Source: Alectryocaccomicrobium faecavium (GTDB lineage: Bacteria; Bacillota; Clostridia; Christensenellales; Aristaeellaceae). Taken from it: a DNA stretch of 24,081 nucleotides. A program made the translations under genes and the position numbers. Position 1 is the stretch's first letter. Every line of letters starts with the position of its first letter. Below the pieces are notes generated by a model, which was given only the letters and a program-made list of their open reading frames with translations, ran no database searches and had not been told where the DNA came from. The DNA is taken from assembly GCA_018713425.1 (NCBI GenBank), contig DVOT01000182.1, positions 1 to 24,081 on the forward strand, given 5' to 3'. Shown here piece by piece: positions 15,448 through 23,798 of the stretch.

Positions 15448-15870
15448 ATGCGCACGTTTCAACTGCACATCCTGGCGGCGGACCGCGTGTTCTTCGAGGG
15501 CGAGTGCGAATCCGTGGTAGCCCCCACCGCCAGCGGGCAATATGGCGTGCAGGCGCACCACAGCAACATGATCGCCGCCATCTCGCCCGGCGAGCTCACC
15601 TTCCGCACGGCCCAGGGCGAAACGCGCTACGCCGCGGTTTCGGCGGGAATGATCAAGGTGGAGCACAACGACGTGCTCATCCTGGTGGACTCCGCGGAGC
15701 GTCCCGAGGATATCGACGTGGTGCGCGCCCAGCGCGAGGCGGACGAGGCGCGCGAAGCCATTTTGCAAAAGAACAGCATCCGCGAATACCGCTCGGCCCA
15801 GGCCGCGCTGGCCCGCTCCATCAACCGCCTGCGCGTGAAACAGCACACCGGCAGCATGATGGGAAAATAA
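15448..15870 (+). CDS. atpC: F-type ATP synthase subunit epsilon
   Basis: Rotor and regulatory subunit. 140 aa: N-terminal beta sandwich (QLHILAADRVFFEGECES, then GQYGVQAHHSNMIAAISPGEL) and a C-terminal pair of helices (EDIDVVRAQREADEAREA, then YRSAQAALARSINRL) that can inhibit ATP hydrolysis. ATG has AAGGAGG about 8 bases upstream and follows the atpD stop by 3 bases. Last gene of the operon, followed by a strong terminator. Confidence 0.96.
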   Translation: MRTFQLHILAADRVFFEGECESVVAPTASGQYGVQAHHSNMIAAISPGELTFRTAQGETRYAAVSAGMIKVEHNDVLILVDSAERPEDIDVVRAQREADEAREAILQKNSIREYRSAQAALARSINRLRVKQHTGSMMGK

Positions 15871-15893
15871 AACAAAGCACCAAACCAACATAA

Positions 15894-15931
15894 ATGGCGT
15901 TGGCGGCAAATATGTCGCCAGCGCCATTTTT
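15894..15931 (+). terminator. Rho-independent terminator of the atp operon
   Basis: 12-pair stem ATGGCGTTGGCG (15894-15905) / CGCCAGCGCCAT (15916-15927) with one G-T pair, 10-base loop and TTTTT run at 15927-15931, 24 bases after the atpC stop. Confidence 0.93.
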
Positions 15932-15989
15932 CGTTCATCACATGTCTCAAAAAGTTTGATGCTAGGCTGTAGAATGCGCGATCCATTCG

Positions 15990-15998
15990 TGCTATATT
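15990..15998 (+). promoter_or_regulatory. Possible extended -10 promoter for the DUF308 gene
   Basis: TGCTATATT, a near-consensus -10 with the TGn extension, about 67 bases before the ATG. No clear -35. Confidence 0.4.
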
Positions 15999-16065
15999 GC
16001 ATGGTGCGGGCTCTGTGCGCTCGCAAACCCAAATTGACGTATTATTGTGAAAAGAAGGGACTTGT

Positions 16066-16599
16066 ATGAATCAAACTGTATCGCGCATTTTGTGGGCCAT
16101 CGCCGGCATTCTATTGATTGCATGTGGCATTATGTGCCTGGCGGATCCAGGTTTGGCGCTGGCTTCTATGAGCCTGTATCTGGCTCTTGCCATGCTGGTT
16201 TCCGGTATCATCGATATCGTGATTTTCGCCAGGGGCAATGGCAATATGATCGGCGCCGGGTGGTTTCTGGCCGACGGCATCCTCACGGTACTACTTTCTC
16301 TGTTTCTCTTGTTCCATCAGGCGTTCACCCTGCTTTCTTTGCCCTTCATCGTGGGCATGTGGCTGCTATTCTCTGGCATTAGCAAGTTTGTGAATTCCTT
16401 TGAGCTTAAGCGGTTTGGCGTGCGGGGATGGGGCTGGTTTACGGCTTGGGGCATTCTGTTGGCGCTGGTTGGCTTCTTCTCGTTCTTAAACCCCATTGCG
16501 AATCTGTTTGTCCTCAGCGCCTTGGTGGGCATCCTACTCATTTTGCAGGGCATCACGTCTATTGTGCGCGCCTGTTTTTCACATCGCCTTTGGAGGTAA
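16066..16599 (+). CDS. DUF308/HdeD-family membrane protein
   Basis: 177 aa, strongly hydrophobic, with about six predicted transmembrane segments arranged as three hairpins; each repeat shows the LxxxGIxxLxDP-like pattern (for example IACGIMCLADPGLAL, then VGFFSFLNPIANL). This matches the DUF308 domain of HdeD-like proteins. In E. coli HdeD is tied to acid resistance; the role in Gram-positive anaerobes is unknown. ATG 16066 has AAGAAGGG 6-7 bases upstream. It stands alone between two terminators, the atp terminator before and its own after. Confidence 0.85.
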   Translation: MNQTVSRILWAIAGILLIACGIMCLADPGLALASMSLYLALAMLVSGIIDIVIFARGNGNMIGAGWFLADGILTVLLSLFLLFHQAFTLLSLPFIVGMWLLFSGISKFVNSFELKRFGVRGWGWFTAWGILLALVGFFSFLNPIANLFVLSALVGILLILQGITSIVRACFSHRLWR

Positions 16600-16638
16600 A
16601 CCGCGCGAATCGATTCTTGCGCGCCCATTATAGGCCAT

Positions 16639-16670
16639 CCCGCCACCGCTATGCGGCAGGCGGGTTTTTT
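16639..16670 (+). terminator. Rho-independent terminator after the DUF308 gene
   Basis: Stem CCCGCC (16639-16644) / GGCGGG (16659-16664) extended by CCGC/GCGG around a TAT loop, followed directly by TTTTTT (16665-16670). Confidence 0.92.
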
Positions 16671-16724
16671 CGCGCCTTTTTCGCGATAAGTCCAAGGCGC
16701 AATGTATAAAATGTTTTGTGCTTA

Positions 16725-16753
16725 TATTGCTTTTAGAAAAAATATGGTATACT
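16725..16753 (+). promoter_or_regulatory. Promoter for the large solute-binding-like protein gene
   Basis: TGGTATACT (16745-16753) is an extended -10; TATTGC (16725-16730) lies 17 bases upstream as a poor -35. The gene starts 112 bases further on, leaving an untranslated leader in which I see no clear structure. Confidence 0.55.
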
Positions 16754-16864
16754 GATGGTGAGACTGTTGTGCGCGAAATGTGACCGGCCCTCCCGTTTGC
16801 TCGGCTTAGGCAAGGCGATGTCCCTGTCGCAAGGAGAAATCCATCGGAATAGGAGGCGAAATCC

Positions 16865-19039
16865 ATGAAACGTCTTTTTCCACTGCTCTTGTGCCTGCTG
16901 CTCGCACTGTTTCCCGCGCCGCGCGCGCAAGGCGAAAGCGCGGCGCTGCTGCAAAGCGATATGCCCAACATCCGCGCCGCGTTCCTGTGGGAGGGCGCGC
17001 CCTACGCGTTCGCCGGGAACGAACTGCGCGCGCTGGACGGCTCCGGCGAAATCCTGCCCATCGAGCTGGAGGTGGATTTCGGGCTGGACCCCCTGTGGTA
17101 TGAATTTCTCCTGCCGGTGCAGGTGGATGGCCAGGTTTGCCTGCTCGCCCGCGTGGGCAGCGAAGAGGACGGCATAAGCTACGTCGAGTGCGGGGCCTTG
17201 CTGGCGCTTTCCCGGGAAGGCGGCGCGGCGAAGGCCCGCCTTGCGCAGGTGCTGGACTGGTCGCCCATTGAAATCGAAGCGAACCCCGCGCTTTCTTTTT
17301 CCTGCGCCTTTGCGCAGGGGGAAACGCTTTATCTGCTCGTGCGTGCGGGCGAGGGGCAGGCGCAAATCGCGGCCTTCGATTGCGCGGACGGCAGCGCCGC
17401 CCTGCTGGCCATGGAAGGCGTTTCCGCCATCGCGCCCTACACGGAGCAGGCCATGCTGGCGGTGCGCGAGAGCGGGGAACTGGGCACGATTGCCTACGAT
17501 GGCCTGGCTTACGCGCCGCTTGGCGCTTTCCCGGGCGACGCGGCGGGCCTGTATTATGATGGCGCGGCAAACGCCCTGTACTACGTTTCCGGCGGCAACC
17601 TGTGCGCCCTGGCGGATATGCGCCTGGATGATGCGCAAATCCTTGCCGCCTTTCCGCCAGCCGGGCCCTTCCCATCCCTGCCCGCAGTGGCGCAGGGCGC
17701 GTATATCCTGGCCGACGCGCGCATGGTTTATCAGGCGCCGCTGGCGGCCGCGGAGCAAGAGGCGCGCCAATTGCGCCTGGAAGGGCGGCTGGAGGCATGG
17801 ATGGATCGCGCGTATTACGATTTTCTGGCGGAGCATCCCGGCGTGCAGGTCGCCCGCATCGATGGGGCGAATGCCGATATCCTCGGCGACATGCTGCGCC
17901 AGTCCCCGGACACGGACATTTACCTCTTGGATGGGAACGACTCGGGTTACAGCGCTCTGTTCGAGCGCGGCTACATGGCCCCTCTGGCGGATGAGGAATT
18001 GGCCGGGCAGATCGCGCAAATGTATCCCATGCTGCAGCGTTATTTGGTGCGCGATGGCGTGCCCGTGGCCGTGCCGCTGGACTTTGCGGATACGTATCTG
18101 CCCGCCTTTGACGCGCAGGCCTTTGCGCTCCTGGGCATCGAGGCGTATCCCGAAACGTGGGTAGAATTCTTTGATTTGCTCTCTCGCGCCCCGGAACTGC
18201 TGGCGGGATATGAGGAGGAGATCGGTTTTTCTTCCTGGGAGGCGGAGCACCTGCGCACCGTGTTGCTACAATACATGGTGCCGGACTACATCCGCCAATG
18301 CGAGGCGCACGGCCGGCCCCTGCGGCTGGATACGCCGCAGTTTCGCGCGGCGCTTTCGGCCTGGGAAGCCATCGACTGGCAGGCGCTGGAGGAGAGCGGC
18401 GCGCTAGGCGGCGCAACTCCTTACGAAGCGGATAAGATGTGGCTATTTCACATGCCGGGCTTCAGCGTTAGCCCCAGCGCGCTGGAGCCGGAAAACAGGA
18501 TTCCCGCGCTGCTTGCCTACCATGAGGACGAGGAGCCCATGATTCTCGTATCCTTCACGGCCGCCTTCGTGAATCCCTATTCCGATGAGCAGGCGCTGGC
18601 CACGGAATATGTGGCGGCGCTGTTTGCGGAGGCGGTGAACACGAATGATATGCTTCTGCCGAAGGTCATCGCCGGGTGGGACGAGCCCATCGAGGATTCC
18701 ATGTACGAGCAGATGATGCGGCAGTACGAGGATACCATTGCCGAATACACGCGTCAACTGGAAAACGATCCCGCGCCCATGATGGCCGCCCGGCTGGAAG
18801 AGCAGCTGCGCGCAGTCACCGAAGAACGCGACGCCTACGCTGCGCAGGGGCGCTATCGCGTCAGCCCGGAAAGCTTGCGCGCGTATCAGCAAGCCACCGA
18901 GCACATGTACATCGCCACCACGCCCATTGGCGATGAGATCTATGCGCTGCTTTCGCAATATCTCGATGGCGCGATCGATGGCGAAGCGCTCATCCGCACC
19001 ATCGATGAACGGCTGTATATGATGGAGGCGGAGGGATAA
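16865..19039 (+). CDS. Large secreted protein: beta-repeat N-terminal half plus extracellular solute-binding C-terminal half
   Basis: 724 aa with a signal peptide (about residues 1-23, MKRLFPLLL start, probable cleavage near AQG). No lipobox Cys is evident. Residues about 25-295 are short alternating beta-type stretches with repeated LxAL/LLA and GxL patterns, resembling a degenerate propeller or WG-like region. From about residue 300 (RLEAWMDRAYYDFLAEHPGVQV) it reads like a family 1 extracellular solute-binding protein: DTDIYLLDGND, YMAPLADEEL, GVPVAVPLDF, GIEAYPETWVEFFDLL, with a helical Glu-rich end (QYLDGAIDGEALIRTIDERL). ATG has AGGAGG 8 bases upstream. No permease or ATPase genes adjoin it. 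It may bind a ligand at the cell surface rather than feed a transporter. The domain split is inferred by eye. Confidence 0.82.
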   Translation: MKRLFPLLLCLLLALFPAPRAQGESAALLQSDMPNIRAAFLWEGAPYAFAGNELRALDGSGEILPIELEVDFGLDPLWYEFLLPVQVDGQVCLLARVGSEEDGISYVECGALLALSREGGAAKARLAQVLDWSPIEIEANPALSFSCAFAQGETLYLLVRAGEGQAQIAAFDCADGSAALLAMEGVSAIAPYTEQAMLAVRESGELGTIAYDGLAYAPLGAFPGDAAGLYYDGAANALYYVSGGNLCALADMRLDDAQILAAFPPAGPFPSLPAVAQGAYILADARMVYQAPLAAAEQEARQLRLEGRLEAWMDRAYYDFLAEHPGVQVARIDGANADILGDMLRQSPDTDIYLLDGNDSGYSALFERGYMAPLADEELAGQIAQMYPMLQRYLVRDGVPVAVPLDFADTYLPAFDAQAFALLGIEAYPETWVEFFDLLSRAPELLAGYEEEIGFSSWEAEHLRTVLLQYMVPDYIRQCEAHGRPLRLDTPQFRAALSAWEAIDWQALEESGALGGATPYEADKMWLFHMPGFSVSPSALEPENRIPALLAYHEDEEPMILVSFTAAFVNPYSDEQALATEYVAALFAEAVNTNDMLLPKVIAGWDEPIEDSMYEQMMRQYEDTIAEYTRQLENDPAPMMAARLEEQLRAVTEERDAYAAQGRYRVSPESLRAYQQATEHMYIATTPIGDEIYALLSQYLDGAIDGEALIRTIDERLYMMEAEG

Positions 19040-19045
19040 GCTTCC

Positions 19046-19084
19046 GCCTATGATCGTTGAGAAATGGGATAGGCCGCGATTTTA
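19046..19084 (+). terminator. Weak hairpin between converging genes
   Basis: GCCTAT (19046-19051) / ATAGGC (19069-19074) with a 17-base loop, then CGCGATTTTA, in the 42-base space between the solute-binding-like gene and znuB. Poor terminator by structure, but no better one is seen. Confidence 0.3.
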
Positions 19085-19894
19085 CGCGCCCTTTGCGCGC
19101 TTGGGCAGTGAGAGCAGCAAAAAGAGCAAGCTCGCGCACACCACGCTCGCGCCGGTGGGCAAGTCGAAGAGATAACTCGCGGCCATGCCGCAGGCAAAGG
19201 AGAGCAGGCTGATGCCCGCGGCGGCGAAGATCATGCCCTTAAAGCTGCGGGCCAGCCGCCGCGCGGTCATGGCCGGGAAGATGATAAAACTGGAGATGAG
19301 CATCGCGCCCATCATGCGCATGCCCAGCACCACGGTGACCGCCGTGAGGAACGAAATCATAAAGTGATAAAACCGCACGTTGACGCCCGTGGCCTGCGCG
19401 TGGATTTCGTCGTAGGTCACGGCGAAAATGCGGTGGAAGAACAGCAAAAACAGCGCGATGACCACGCTGGACAGCGCGACGGACAGCCACACATCGCCCG
19501 CCGAAATGCCATACAGGCTGCCGAACATGTAGTTGTACACATCGTTTTTGAAGCCGCTGGAGAGAGAGGAAACCAACACGCCCACGGCCAGCGCGGCGGT
19601 GGCCACCATGCCGATGGCCGCGTCCCCGCCGGTGTGCGCGCGCTCGTTGAGCCACATGATGAAGATGCCCGCCGCAACCACCGCGGGGATGGCCACCGCC
19701 ATGGGCGCGACGCCCGCCGCCATGGCGATGGCCACCGCGGCAAAGCCCACTTCGCCCAGCCCGTGCCCGATGAGGGCGAACCGCTTGAGCACCAGCACCA
19801 CGCCCAGCATGGCGGCGCACAGGCTGATCAGCGCGCCCACAACCAGCGCGCGGGCAATCAAAGGATTGCTCACAACCGCCCAGAATTCGCTCAT
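19082..19894 (-). CDS. znuB: Metal ABC transporter permease (ZnuB/MntB family)
   Basis: Membrane channel of a zinc/manganese-type importer. 270 aa, about eight hydrophobic helices. ABC-3 family marks: LVLKRFALIGHGLGEVGFAAVAIA (about 35-58), the coupling region around YDEIHAQATGVNV, and GMRMMGAMLISSFIIFPAM (about 203-221). The ATG overlaps the stop of the ATPase gene by 4 bases (ATGA). The frame stays open to 20008, but that extension lies within the ATPase gene in another frame and lacks membrane-protein character. Last gene of the leftward operon. Confidence 0.92.
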   Translation of the reverse strand: MSEFWAVVSNPLIARALVVGALISLCAAMLGVVLVLKRFALIGHGLGEVGFAAVAIAMAAGVAPMAVAIPAVVAAGIFIMWLNERAHTGGDAAIGMVATAALAVGVLVSSLSSGFKNDVYNYMFGSLYGISAGDVWLSVALSSVVIALFLLFFHRIFAVTYDEIHAQATGVNVRFYHFMISFLTAVTVVLGMRMMGAMLISSFIIFPAMTARRLARSFKGMIFAAAGISLLSFACGMAASYLFDLPTGASVVCASLLFLLLSLPKRAKGA

Positions 19895-20568
19895 TGGCAC
19901 ATCGCCCCTTCCTCCATGTGCGCGTGCCACGCGCTGGCCGGGCCGAGGAAGCGCAGCGTGCGGTTGAGCACCAGCACGCGGTCGGCATGCGCGCGCACAT
20001 ATTCCCAATCGTGCGTGGCGATGAACATCGTCAGCCCCTTTTCGCGCTTGAGTTCATCGAACAGCGCGTACAATTCCTGCGTGATCACCGGGTCGAGCGC
20101 GGAGCACGGCTCGTCCATCACGATCAATTCCGGCTCGTGCGCGATGGCGCGCGCCAGCAACGCGCGCTGCTGCTGCCCGCCGGAAAGCGCGCCAATGCGC
20201 TTGCCGGCAAAATCCTGCATGCGCACGCGCGCCAGCGCCTCTTTGGCGCGGGCCTTTTGTGCGCGCGTGTACAATGGATTGAGCGAGTGGCCCAGCGTGC
20301 CGGAGAGCACGATTTCCCACACCGTGGCGGGAAAATCCCGCTCAAAGGTGTGCGCCTGCGCCAGATACGCCACCTTCAGGCCCGGGTCGCGGCGGATTTC
20401 GCCGCCTTCGGGCTTCATCAGGCCGAGCATGCCCTTGATGAGCGTGGATTTGCCCGAACCATTGGGCCCCACCATGCACAGGTTTTCTCCCGGCTTGATT
20501 GCAAAGCTCACGTCTTCGACCGCCGGGCGCGCGCCGTAGCTGAGCGTAACATGGGAAAGCGCGATCAT
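19891..20568 (-). CDS. znuC: Metal ABC transporter ATP-binding protein (ZnuC/MntA family)
   Basis: Energises metal uptake from the cytoplasmic face. 225 aa: Walker A GPNGSGKST (34-42), Q-loop near YLAQ (68-71), signature LSGGQQQR (128-135), Walker B LIVMDEP (148-154), H-loop THD (His186). The start ATG overlaps the stop of znuA by 4 bases, and its own stop overlaps the znuB start by 4 bases, so the three are translationally coupled. Typical length and all catalytic residues present. Confidence 0.95.
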   Translation of the reverse strand: MIALSHVTLSYGARPAVEDVSFAIKPGENLCMVGPNGSGKSTLIKGMLGLMKPEGGEIRRDPGLKVAYLAQAHTFERDFPATVWEIVLSGTLGHSLNPLYTRAQKARAKEALARVRMQDFAGKRIGALSGGQQQRALLARAIAHEPELIVMDEPCSALDPVITQELYALFDELKREKGLTMFIATHDWEYVRAHADRVLVLNRTLRFLGPASAWHAHMEEGAMCQ

Positions 20569-21437
20569 TCAGAAATCCCTTTCAAATTTTCCCGCATCAA
20601 ATCGAGGTACGTCACACCCGCATCCATCTGTTCCTGGGTGACGTTGTGGCACGTGTAAAACACGCGAATCTGCGCGCCCGTCTGCTCGCTGAGCGAAGAA
20701 GCTACGCGCATATCGCAAAGCTCATCCACATAGAGAACCTGCGCGCCCTCGTCCAGCATGGCCTGGGTCATCTCCACGATGCGGCGCGCGGAAGGCTCCG
20801 CGTCGGCGGAGCAGGAATCGTAAGCGCTCATATAGGGGAAGCCATAGCGCGCAAAGAAGTGCGAATAGGCGAATTTGCCCGCGAAGAACAGCGTGTGGTC
20901 GATGGAAAGCGCGGCGAACGCCTCGTCCAGCGCCGTAAGATCCGCGATGAGCGCTTCCGCGTTCGCGCGGTAGACGGCCTCGCCCTCCGGGTCAATGCCG
21001 ATCAGCGCGTCGCGGATGTTTTCGCACATGGTGATGGCGTTGAGCGGGTTGAGCCAGATGTGCGCGTCGTGGCTGTGTTCATCGCCGCCTTCCGCCGCCT
21101 CGTGCCCGCTTTCGGCGCTTACGCCTGCCGAAACGTCCACAATGGCGGGGCCATCCTCCATGCCGCCCACCAGCGACGCGGCCCAGGGCTCCATGGCTTC
21201 GCCGGTGAACAGGAACAGGTCGGCCTCGCCCAGCGCCAGCAGCTCGCGCATGGAGGGTTCGTAGCCGTGGCTATCCTGCCCGGGCGGCAGCAACTGCGAA
21301 ACGTGGGCGCGCTCGCCCGCGATGGCGCGGGCAAAATCGAATTGCGGAAACAGCGAGGCCACCACCTCCACTTCCGCCAGGCTGCCCAGCGGCAAAAGGC
21401 ACAGGGCAAGCATCAAAGATACCAGTTTTTTCCTCAT
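20565..21437 (-). CDS. znuA: Metal-binding protein of a ZnuA-type ABC importer
   Basis: Extracytoplasmic metal capture for the ZnuC/ZnuB pair. 290 aa with a signal peptide (about 1-21, LGSLA end); no lipobox, which is unusual for a Gram-positive but common in this family's diverged members. QDSHGYEPS gives ligand His57, a short His/acidic loop follows (about 112-126: HEAAEGGDEHSHDAH) and HIWLNP gives His126. The third His of the standard family (the HxxFxYF position) is not clearly kept; GKFAYSHFFARYG has His193 nearby. The His loop favours zinc, but manganese cannot be excluded. ATG has GGAGAG 7-8 bases upstream; 21 bases after the holin-like gene. No Zur palindrome was found by eye. Confidence 0.9.
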   Translation of the reverse strand: MRKKLVSLMLALCLLPLGSLAEVEVVASLFPQFDFARAIAGERAHVSQLLPPGQDSHGYEPSMRELLALGEADLFLFTGEAMEPWAASLVGGMEDGPAIVDVSAGVSAESGHEAAEGGDEHSHDAHIWLNPLNAITMCENIRDALIGIDPEGEAVYRANAEALIADLTALDEAFAALSIDHTLFFAGKFAYSHFFARYGFPYMSAYDSCSADAEPSARRIVEMTQAMLDEGAQVLYVDELCDMRVASSLSEQTGAQIRVFYTCHNVTQEQMDAGVTYLDLMRENLKGISE

Positions 21438-21458
21438 GGCTTTTCTCTCCAGGGGTCG

Positions 21459-21794
21459 TTATTTGCGAAACAGCGCGCACAGCGCGTTGATGAACAGCGC
21501 CGTGAGCACCGCGGATAACAGGCTATCGATGAAAAAACCATCGATAAAGTGGTCGCAGGCGTACAGCAGGCCCACATCGATGGCGAAGCCGAACAGGCCC
21601 AGCGTGATGCAGCCCAGCGGCATGGTGACGAGCCGCAGCACGGGGCGCAGCACCACATGGAACGCGCCGAGCAGCGCGCCCGTCAGCAGCGCAACTTCCG
21701 GCGTGAGGGCATGCAGGCCCGGCAAAACGGAGGCCGCCAGCGGCACGCCGAGCAGGCAGACGAGAAAGACCAAAAGCGCATTGGACCGCTTCAT
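21459..21794 (-). CDS. Small membrane protein, phage holin 4-like (YvlD-type)
   Basis: 111 aa with four hydrophobic segments; LRLVTMPLGCITLGLFGFAID is the conserved core of the Phage_holin_4_2 family. The family name is historical: these are chromosomal membrane proteins with no shown lysis role and there is no phage context here. A GTG at 21797 is directly in front of the ATG; both are usable with AAAGGA upstream, and ATG 21794 is chosen. It begins within a few bases of the pseudouridine synthase stop and precedes znuA by 21 bases. Confidence 0.82.
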   Translation of the reverse strand: MKRSNALLVFLVCLLGVPLAASVLPGLHALTPEVALLTGALLGAFHVVLRPVLRLVTMPLGCITLGLFGFAIDVGLLYACDHFIDGFFIDSLLSAVLTALFINALCALFRK

Positions 21795-21799
21795 CACCG

Positions 21800-22501
21800 T
21801 TAAATCCTTTCACTGTTCGAGTCCGGGGCAAGGCGCTCCAGCTCACTTTCAAACATCCGCCACGCGCCCGCCAGGGGCGGCAGGGAAACAAAGGTCAGCG
21901 GCTCGCGCCGGGTGGGATGCTCGCAAACCAGCTTGTGCGACCACAGGGCGATCTGTTCGCCGGGTTTGCCGTTGCCATAGCGCGCGTCGCCCCACAGGGG
22001 ATGGCCCGCGTGCGCGTGCTGCACGCGGATCTGATGCGGCCGGCCCGTAAGCAGGCGCACGCGCAGCAGCGTGAAGCCGCCCTTTTGCGCGATGGGCTCG
22101 CTGACGAGCCGCGCGAGCTTGCCTTCGGGGCTCACGCGCACCATGCCGGTGCGTTCGTCCTTCAAAAGATAATCCGTGAGTTCCATGGGCGCGGCGATTG
22201 CGCCGCGCGCCACGCACAAATAGGTCTTTTGCACCGCGTGCGTGCGGAACGCTTCGGATAGGCGGCTCGCCGCCTTAGACGTGCGCGCGAACACCATGGT
22301 TCCCCCCACTGGTCGGTCCAGCCGGTGTACCAACCCCAGATACGCTTCGCCGGGCTTATGGTATTTCTCGGCGATATAGCGCTTGAGCAGGGAGAGCAAA
22401 TCTTCGTCTCCCGAGCGGTCGCGCTGCACGGGCATATTCACCGGCTTCACCACTGCCAGCAGGTGGTTGTCCTCATATAGAATATGTACGTTCGCTAGCA
22501 T
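21800..22501 (-). CDS. RluA-family pseudouridine synthase
   Basis: Converts uridine to pseudouridine in structured RNA, most likely 23S rRNA. 233 aa without the S4 domain found in RluD. LGLVHRLDRPVGG gives catalytic Asp62; NHLLAVVKPVNMPV near the N terminus and LLTGRPHQIRVQHAHAGHPLWGDARYG (split across about 175-202) are the other family motifs. The start ATG overlaps the methyltransferase stop (ATGCTAG), without a clear ribosome-binding site, so translation is probably coupled. The longer in-frame start at 22690 lies inside the methyltransferase gene and is rejected. Confidence 0.93.
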   Translation of the reverse strand: MLANVHILYEDNHLLAVVKPVNMPVQRDRSGDEDLLSLLKRYIAEKYHKPGEAYLGLVHRLDRPVGGTMVFARTSKAASRLSEAFRTHAVQKTYLCVARGAIAAPMELTDYLLKDERTGMVRVSPEGKLARLVSEPIAQKGGFTLLRVRLLTGRPHQIRVQHAHAGHPLWGDARYGNGKPGEQIALWSHKLVCEHPTRREPLTFVSLPPLAGAWRMFESELERLAPDSNSERI

Positions 22502-23343
22502 GGTATGCAGCGGCCGCTCGCGCCGCAGGGCAATACGCCGCCCGAGCGAATGGGCAGGCCGATTTCGTCGGCTTCCACCTTGCCGCCCGCCGTCATCAGG
22601 AGCATGTTGTAAAGCACCGCGGGCTGCAGGCCCGTGGTGTAGCTGTTCACCAGGAAAAACACCGCGCGGTCGCTCAAGAGCTGGCTGCACGATTCAATCA
22701 GCGAATACAGCCCGTCTTCCAGCTTCCAGACCTCGCCACCCGGGCCGCGCCCATAGGACGGGGGATCCATCAAAATCCCTTCATAGCGGTTGCCGCGCCG
22801 CAGTTCGCGCGCCACGAACTTGAACGCGTCGTCCACCAGCCAGCGCACGCGCGTGCTATCCAGTTGGCTGAGGCGATAGTTTTCGCCCGCCCATTGCATA
22901 ATGCCCTTGGCCGCGTCCACATGCGTGACTTTCGCGCCCGCGCGCGCGCAGGCCAGCGTCGCCCCACCTGTGTAGCCAAACAAATTCAAAACGCGCACTT
23001 CGCCCTTGGCCTGGCGGATGCGCTCGGCCATCCAATCCCAGTTCACGGCCTGTTCGGGAAACAGGCCCGTGTGCTTAAAGCCCGTGGGCCGCACATAGAA
23101 CGCGTTCCCGCCATAGGAAACCTGCCAGCGCTCCGGCAGCTTGCGCCTAAATTCCCATTCGCCGCCGCCCGCTTTCGAGCGGTGGTAAACGGCGTCCGCC
23201 TTGTTCCACATTTCCGGCGCCTGCACGGCCCATATGGCTTGCGGATCCGGCCGGCGCAACACCACATCGCCCCAGCGTTCCAGCTTTTCGCCGCCGCCCG
23301 CGTCCAGCACTTCATAATCTTTCCAACCGCTCGCAAGGTACAT
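22495..23343 (-). CDS. Class I SAM-dependent methyltransferase, RlmI-like (probable rRNA cytosine-C5 type)
   Basis: 282 aa. Motif I VLNLFGYTGGATLACARAGA binds SAM; THVDAAKGIMQWA is the acidic motif II; MDPPSYGRGPGGEVW is the DPP(x)YGRG active-site motif typical of the COG1092 methyltransferases. No PUA domain at the N terminus, unlike RlmI. ATG 23343 has GGGAGG 8 bases upstream; the in-frame extension to 23430 has no such site. Coupled to the pseudouridine synthase by overlap, which supports an RNA target. Whether rRNA or tRNA is modified is not shown by sequence. Confidence 0.9.
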   Translation of the reverse strand: MYLASGWKDYEVLDAGGGEKLERWGDVVLRRPDPQAIWAVQAPEMWNKADAVYHRSKAGGGEWEFRRKLPERWQVSYGGNAFYVRPTGFKHTGLFPEQAVNWDWMAERIRQAKGEVRVLNLFGYTGGATLACARAGAKVTHVDAAKGIMQWAGENYRLSQLDSTRVRWLVDDAFKFVARELRRGNRYEGILMDPPSYGRGPGGEVWKLEDGLYSLIESCSQLLSDRAVFFLVNSYTTGLQPAVLYNMLLMTAGGKVEADEIGLPIRSGGVLPCGASGRCIPC

Positions 23344-23365
23344 GTATCCATCCTCCCTAACCAAT

Positions 23366-23704
23366 CTATTGTGGTACATGCGCGGCAAAATCGCAAGGGA
23401 AGAAACGTAAAATTTTGCCTCGATTCGCAAAAGCGCGCGGCGATGCGATCAAGTCAATATCCAGGGTAGATGGTTCGCCGTGCAGGGAAGCATCCAGCGC
23501 GTAGGGAATGCGCGCTTCTTCCGGCGTCTCAAGCGCCTTTTGCAGGCGGGGTGCTTCTCGTCGAAATGCTAGGCCCAAAATAGAGCGGCAATGCTCGTTG
23601 GCGAGCACATGCAGCGTGAGCACATCGCTCCGGCGGATCGGTTTTGCCAGTGGGAGCAATTCCGCGTCCAGGTTTTCCGCAGTATTTTTCGGCGCGAGGT
23701 TCAT
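23366..23704 (-). CDS. Hypothetical protein, unknown
   Basis: 112 aa from ATG 23704; in-frame alternatives are ATG 23728 and TTG 23773. Codon use (GCG, CTG, CGC, GAA) is like the neighbouring genes, and no stop breaks the frame. It sits on the same strand 22 bases before the methyltransferase start and behind a good minus-strand promoter. Against it: no ribosome-binding site at any of the starts, and no motif I can name. May be a real leader gene of the operon or the remnant of one. Confidence 0.42.
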   Translation of the reverse strand: MNLAPKNTAENLDAELLPLAKPIRRSDVLTLHVLANEHCRSILGLAFRREAPRLQKALETPEEARIPYALDASLHGEPSTLDIDLIASPRAFANRGKILRFFPCDFAAHVPQ

Positions 23705-23798
23705 TTTGTGTTTTTTATAACATGTCATATGAATTTTTAAAAACCCATCCTTTTTGTTTGTCTTGAATATCAAGCGTGCTCATCTGATTTCTGAACGT

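Noticed and set aside
14491..18416. Long minus-strand open frames opposite atpD, atpC and the solute-binding-like gene
   Set aside because: They run through two strong plus-strand terminators and intergenic regions and have His/Arg or Pro/Arg-rich shadow composition.
21459..21794. Prophage remnant because of the holin-like gene
   Set aside because: The holin 4 family is widespread on chromosomes, and no other phage gene, integrase or attachment repeat is present.
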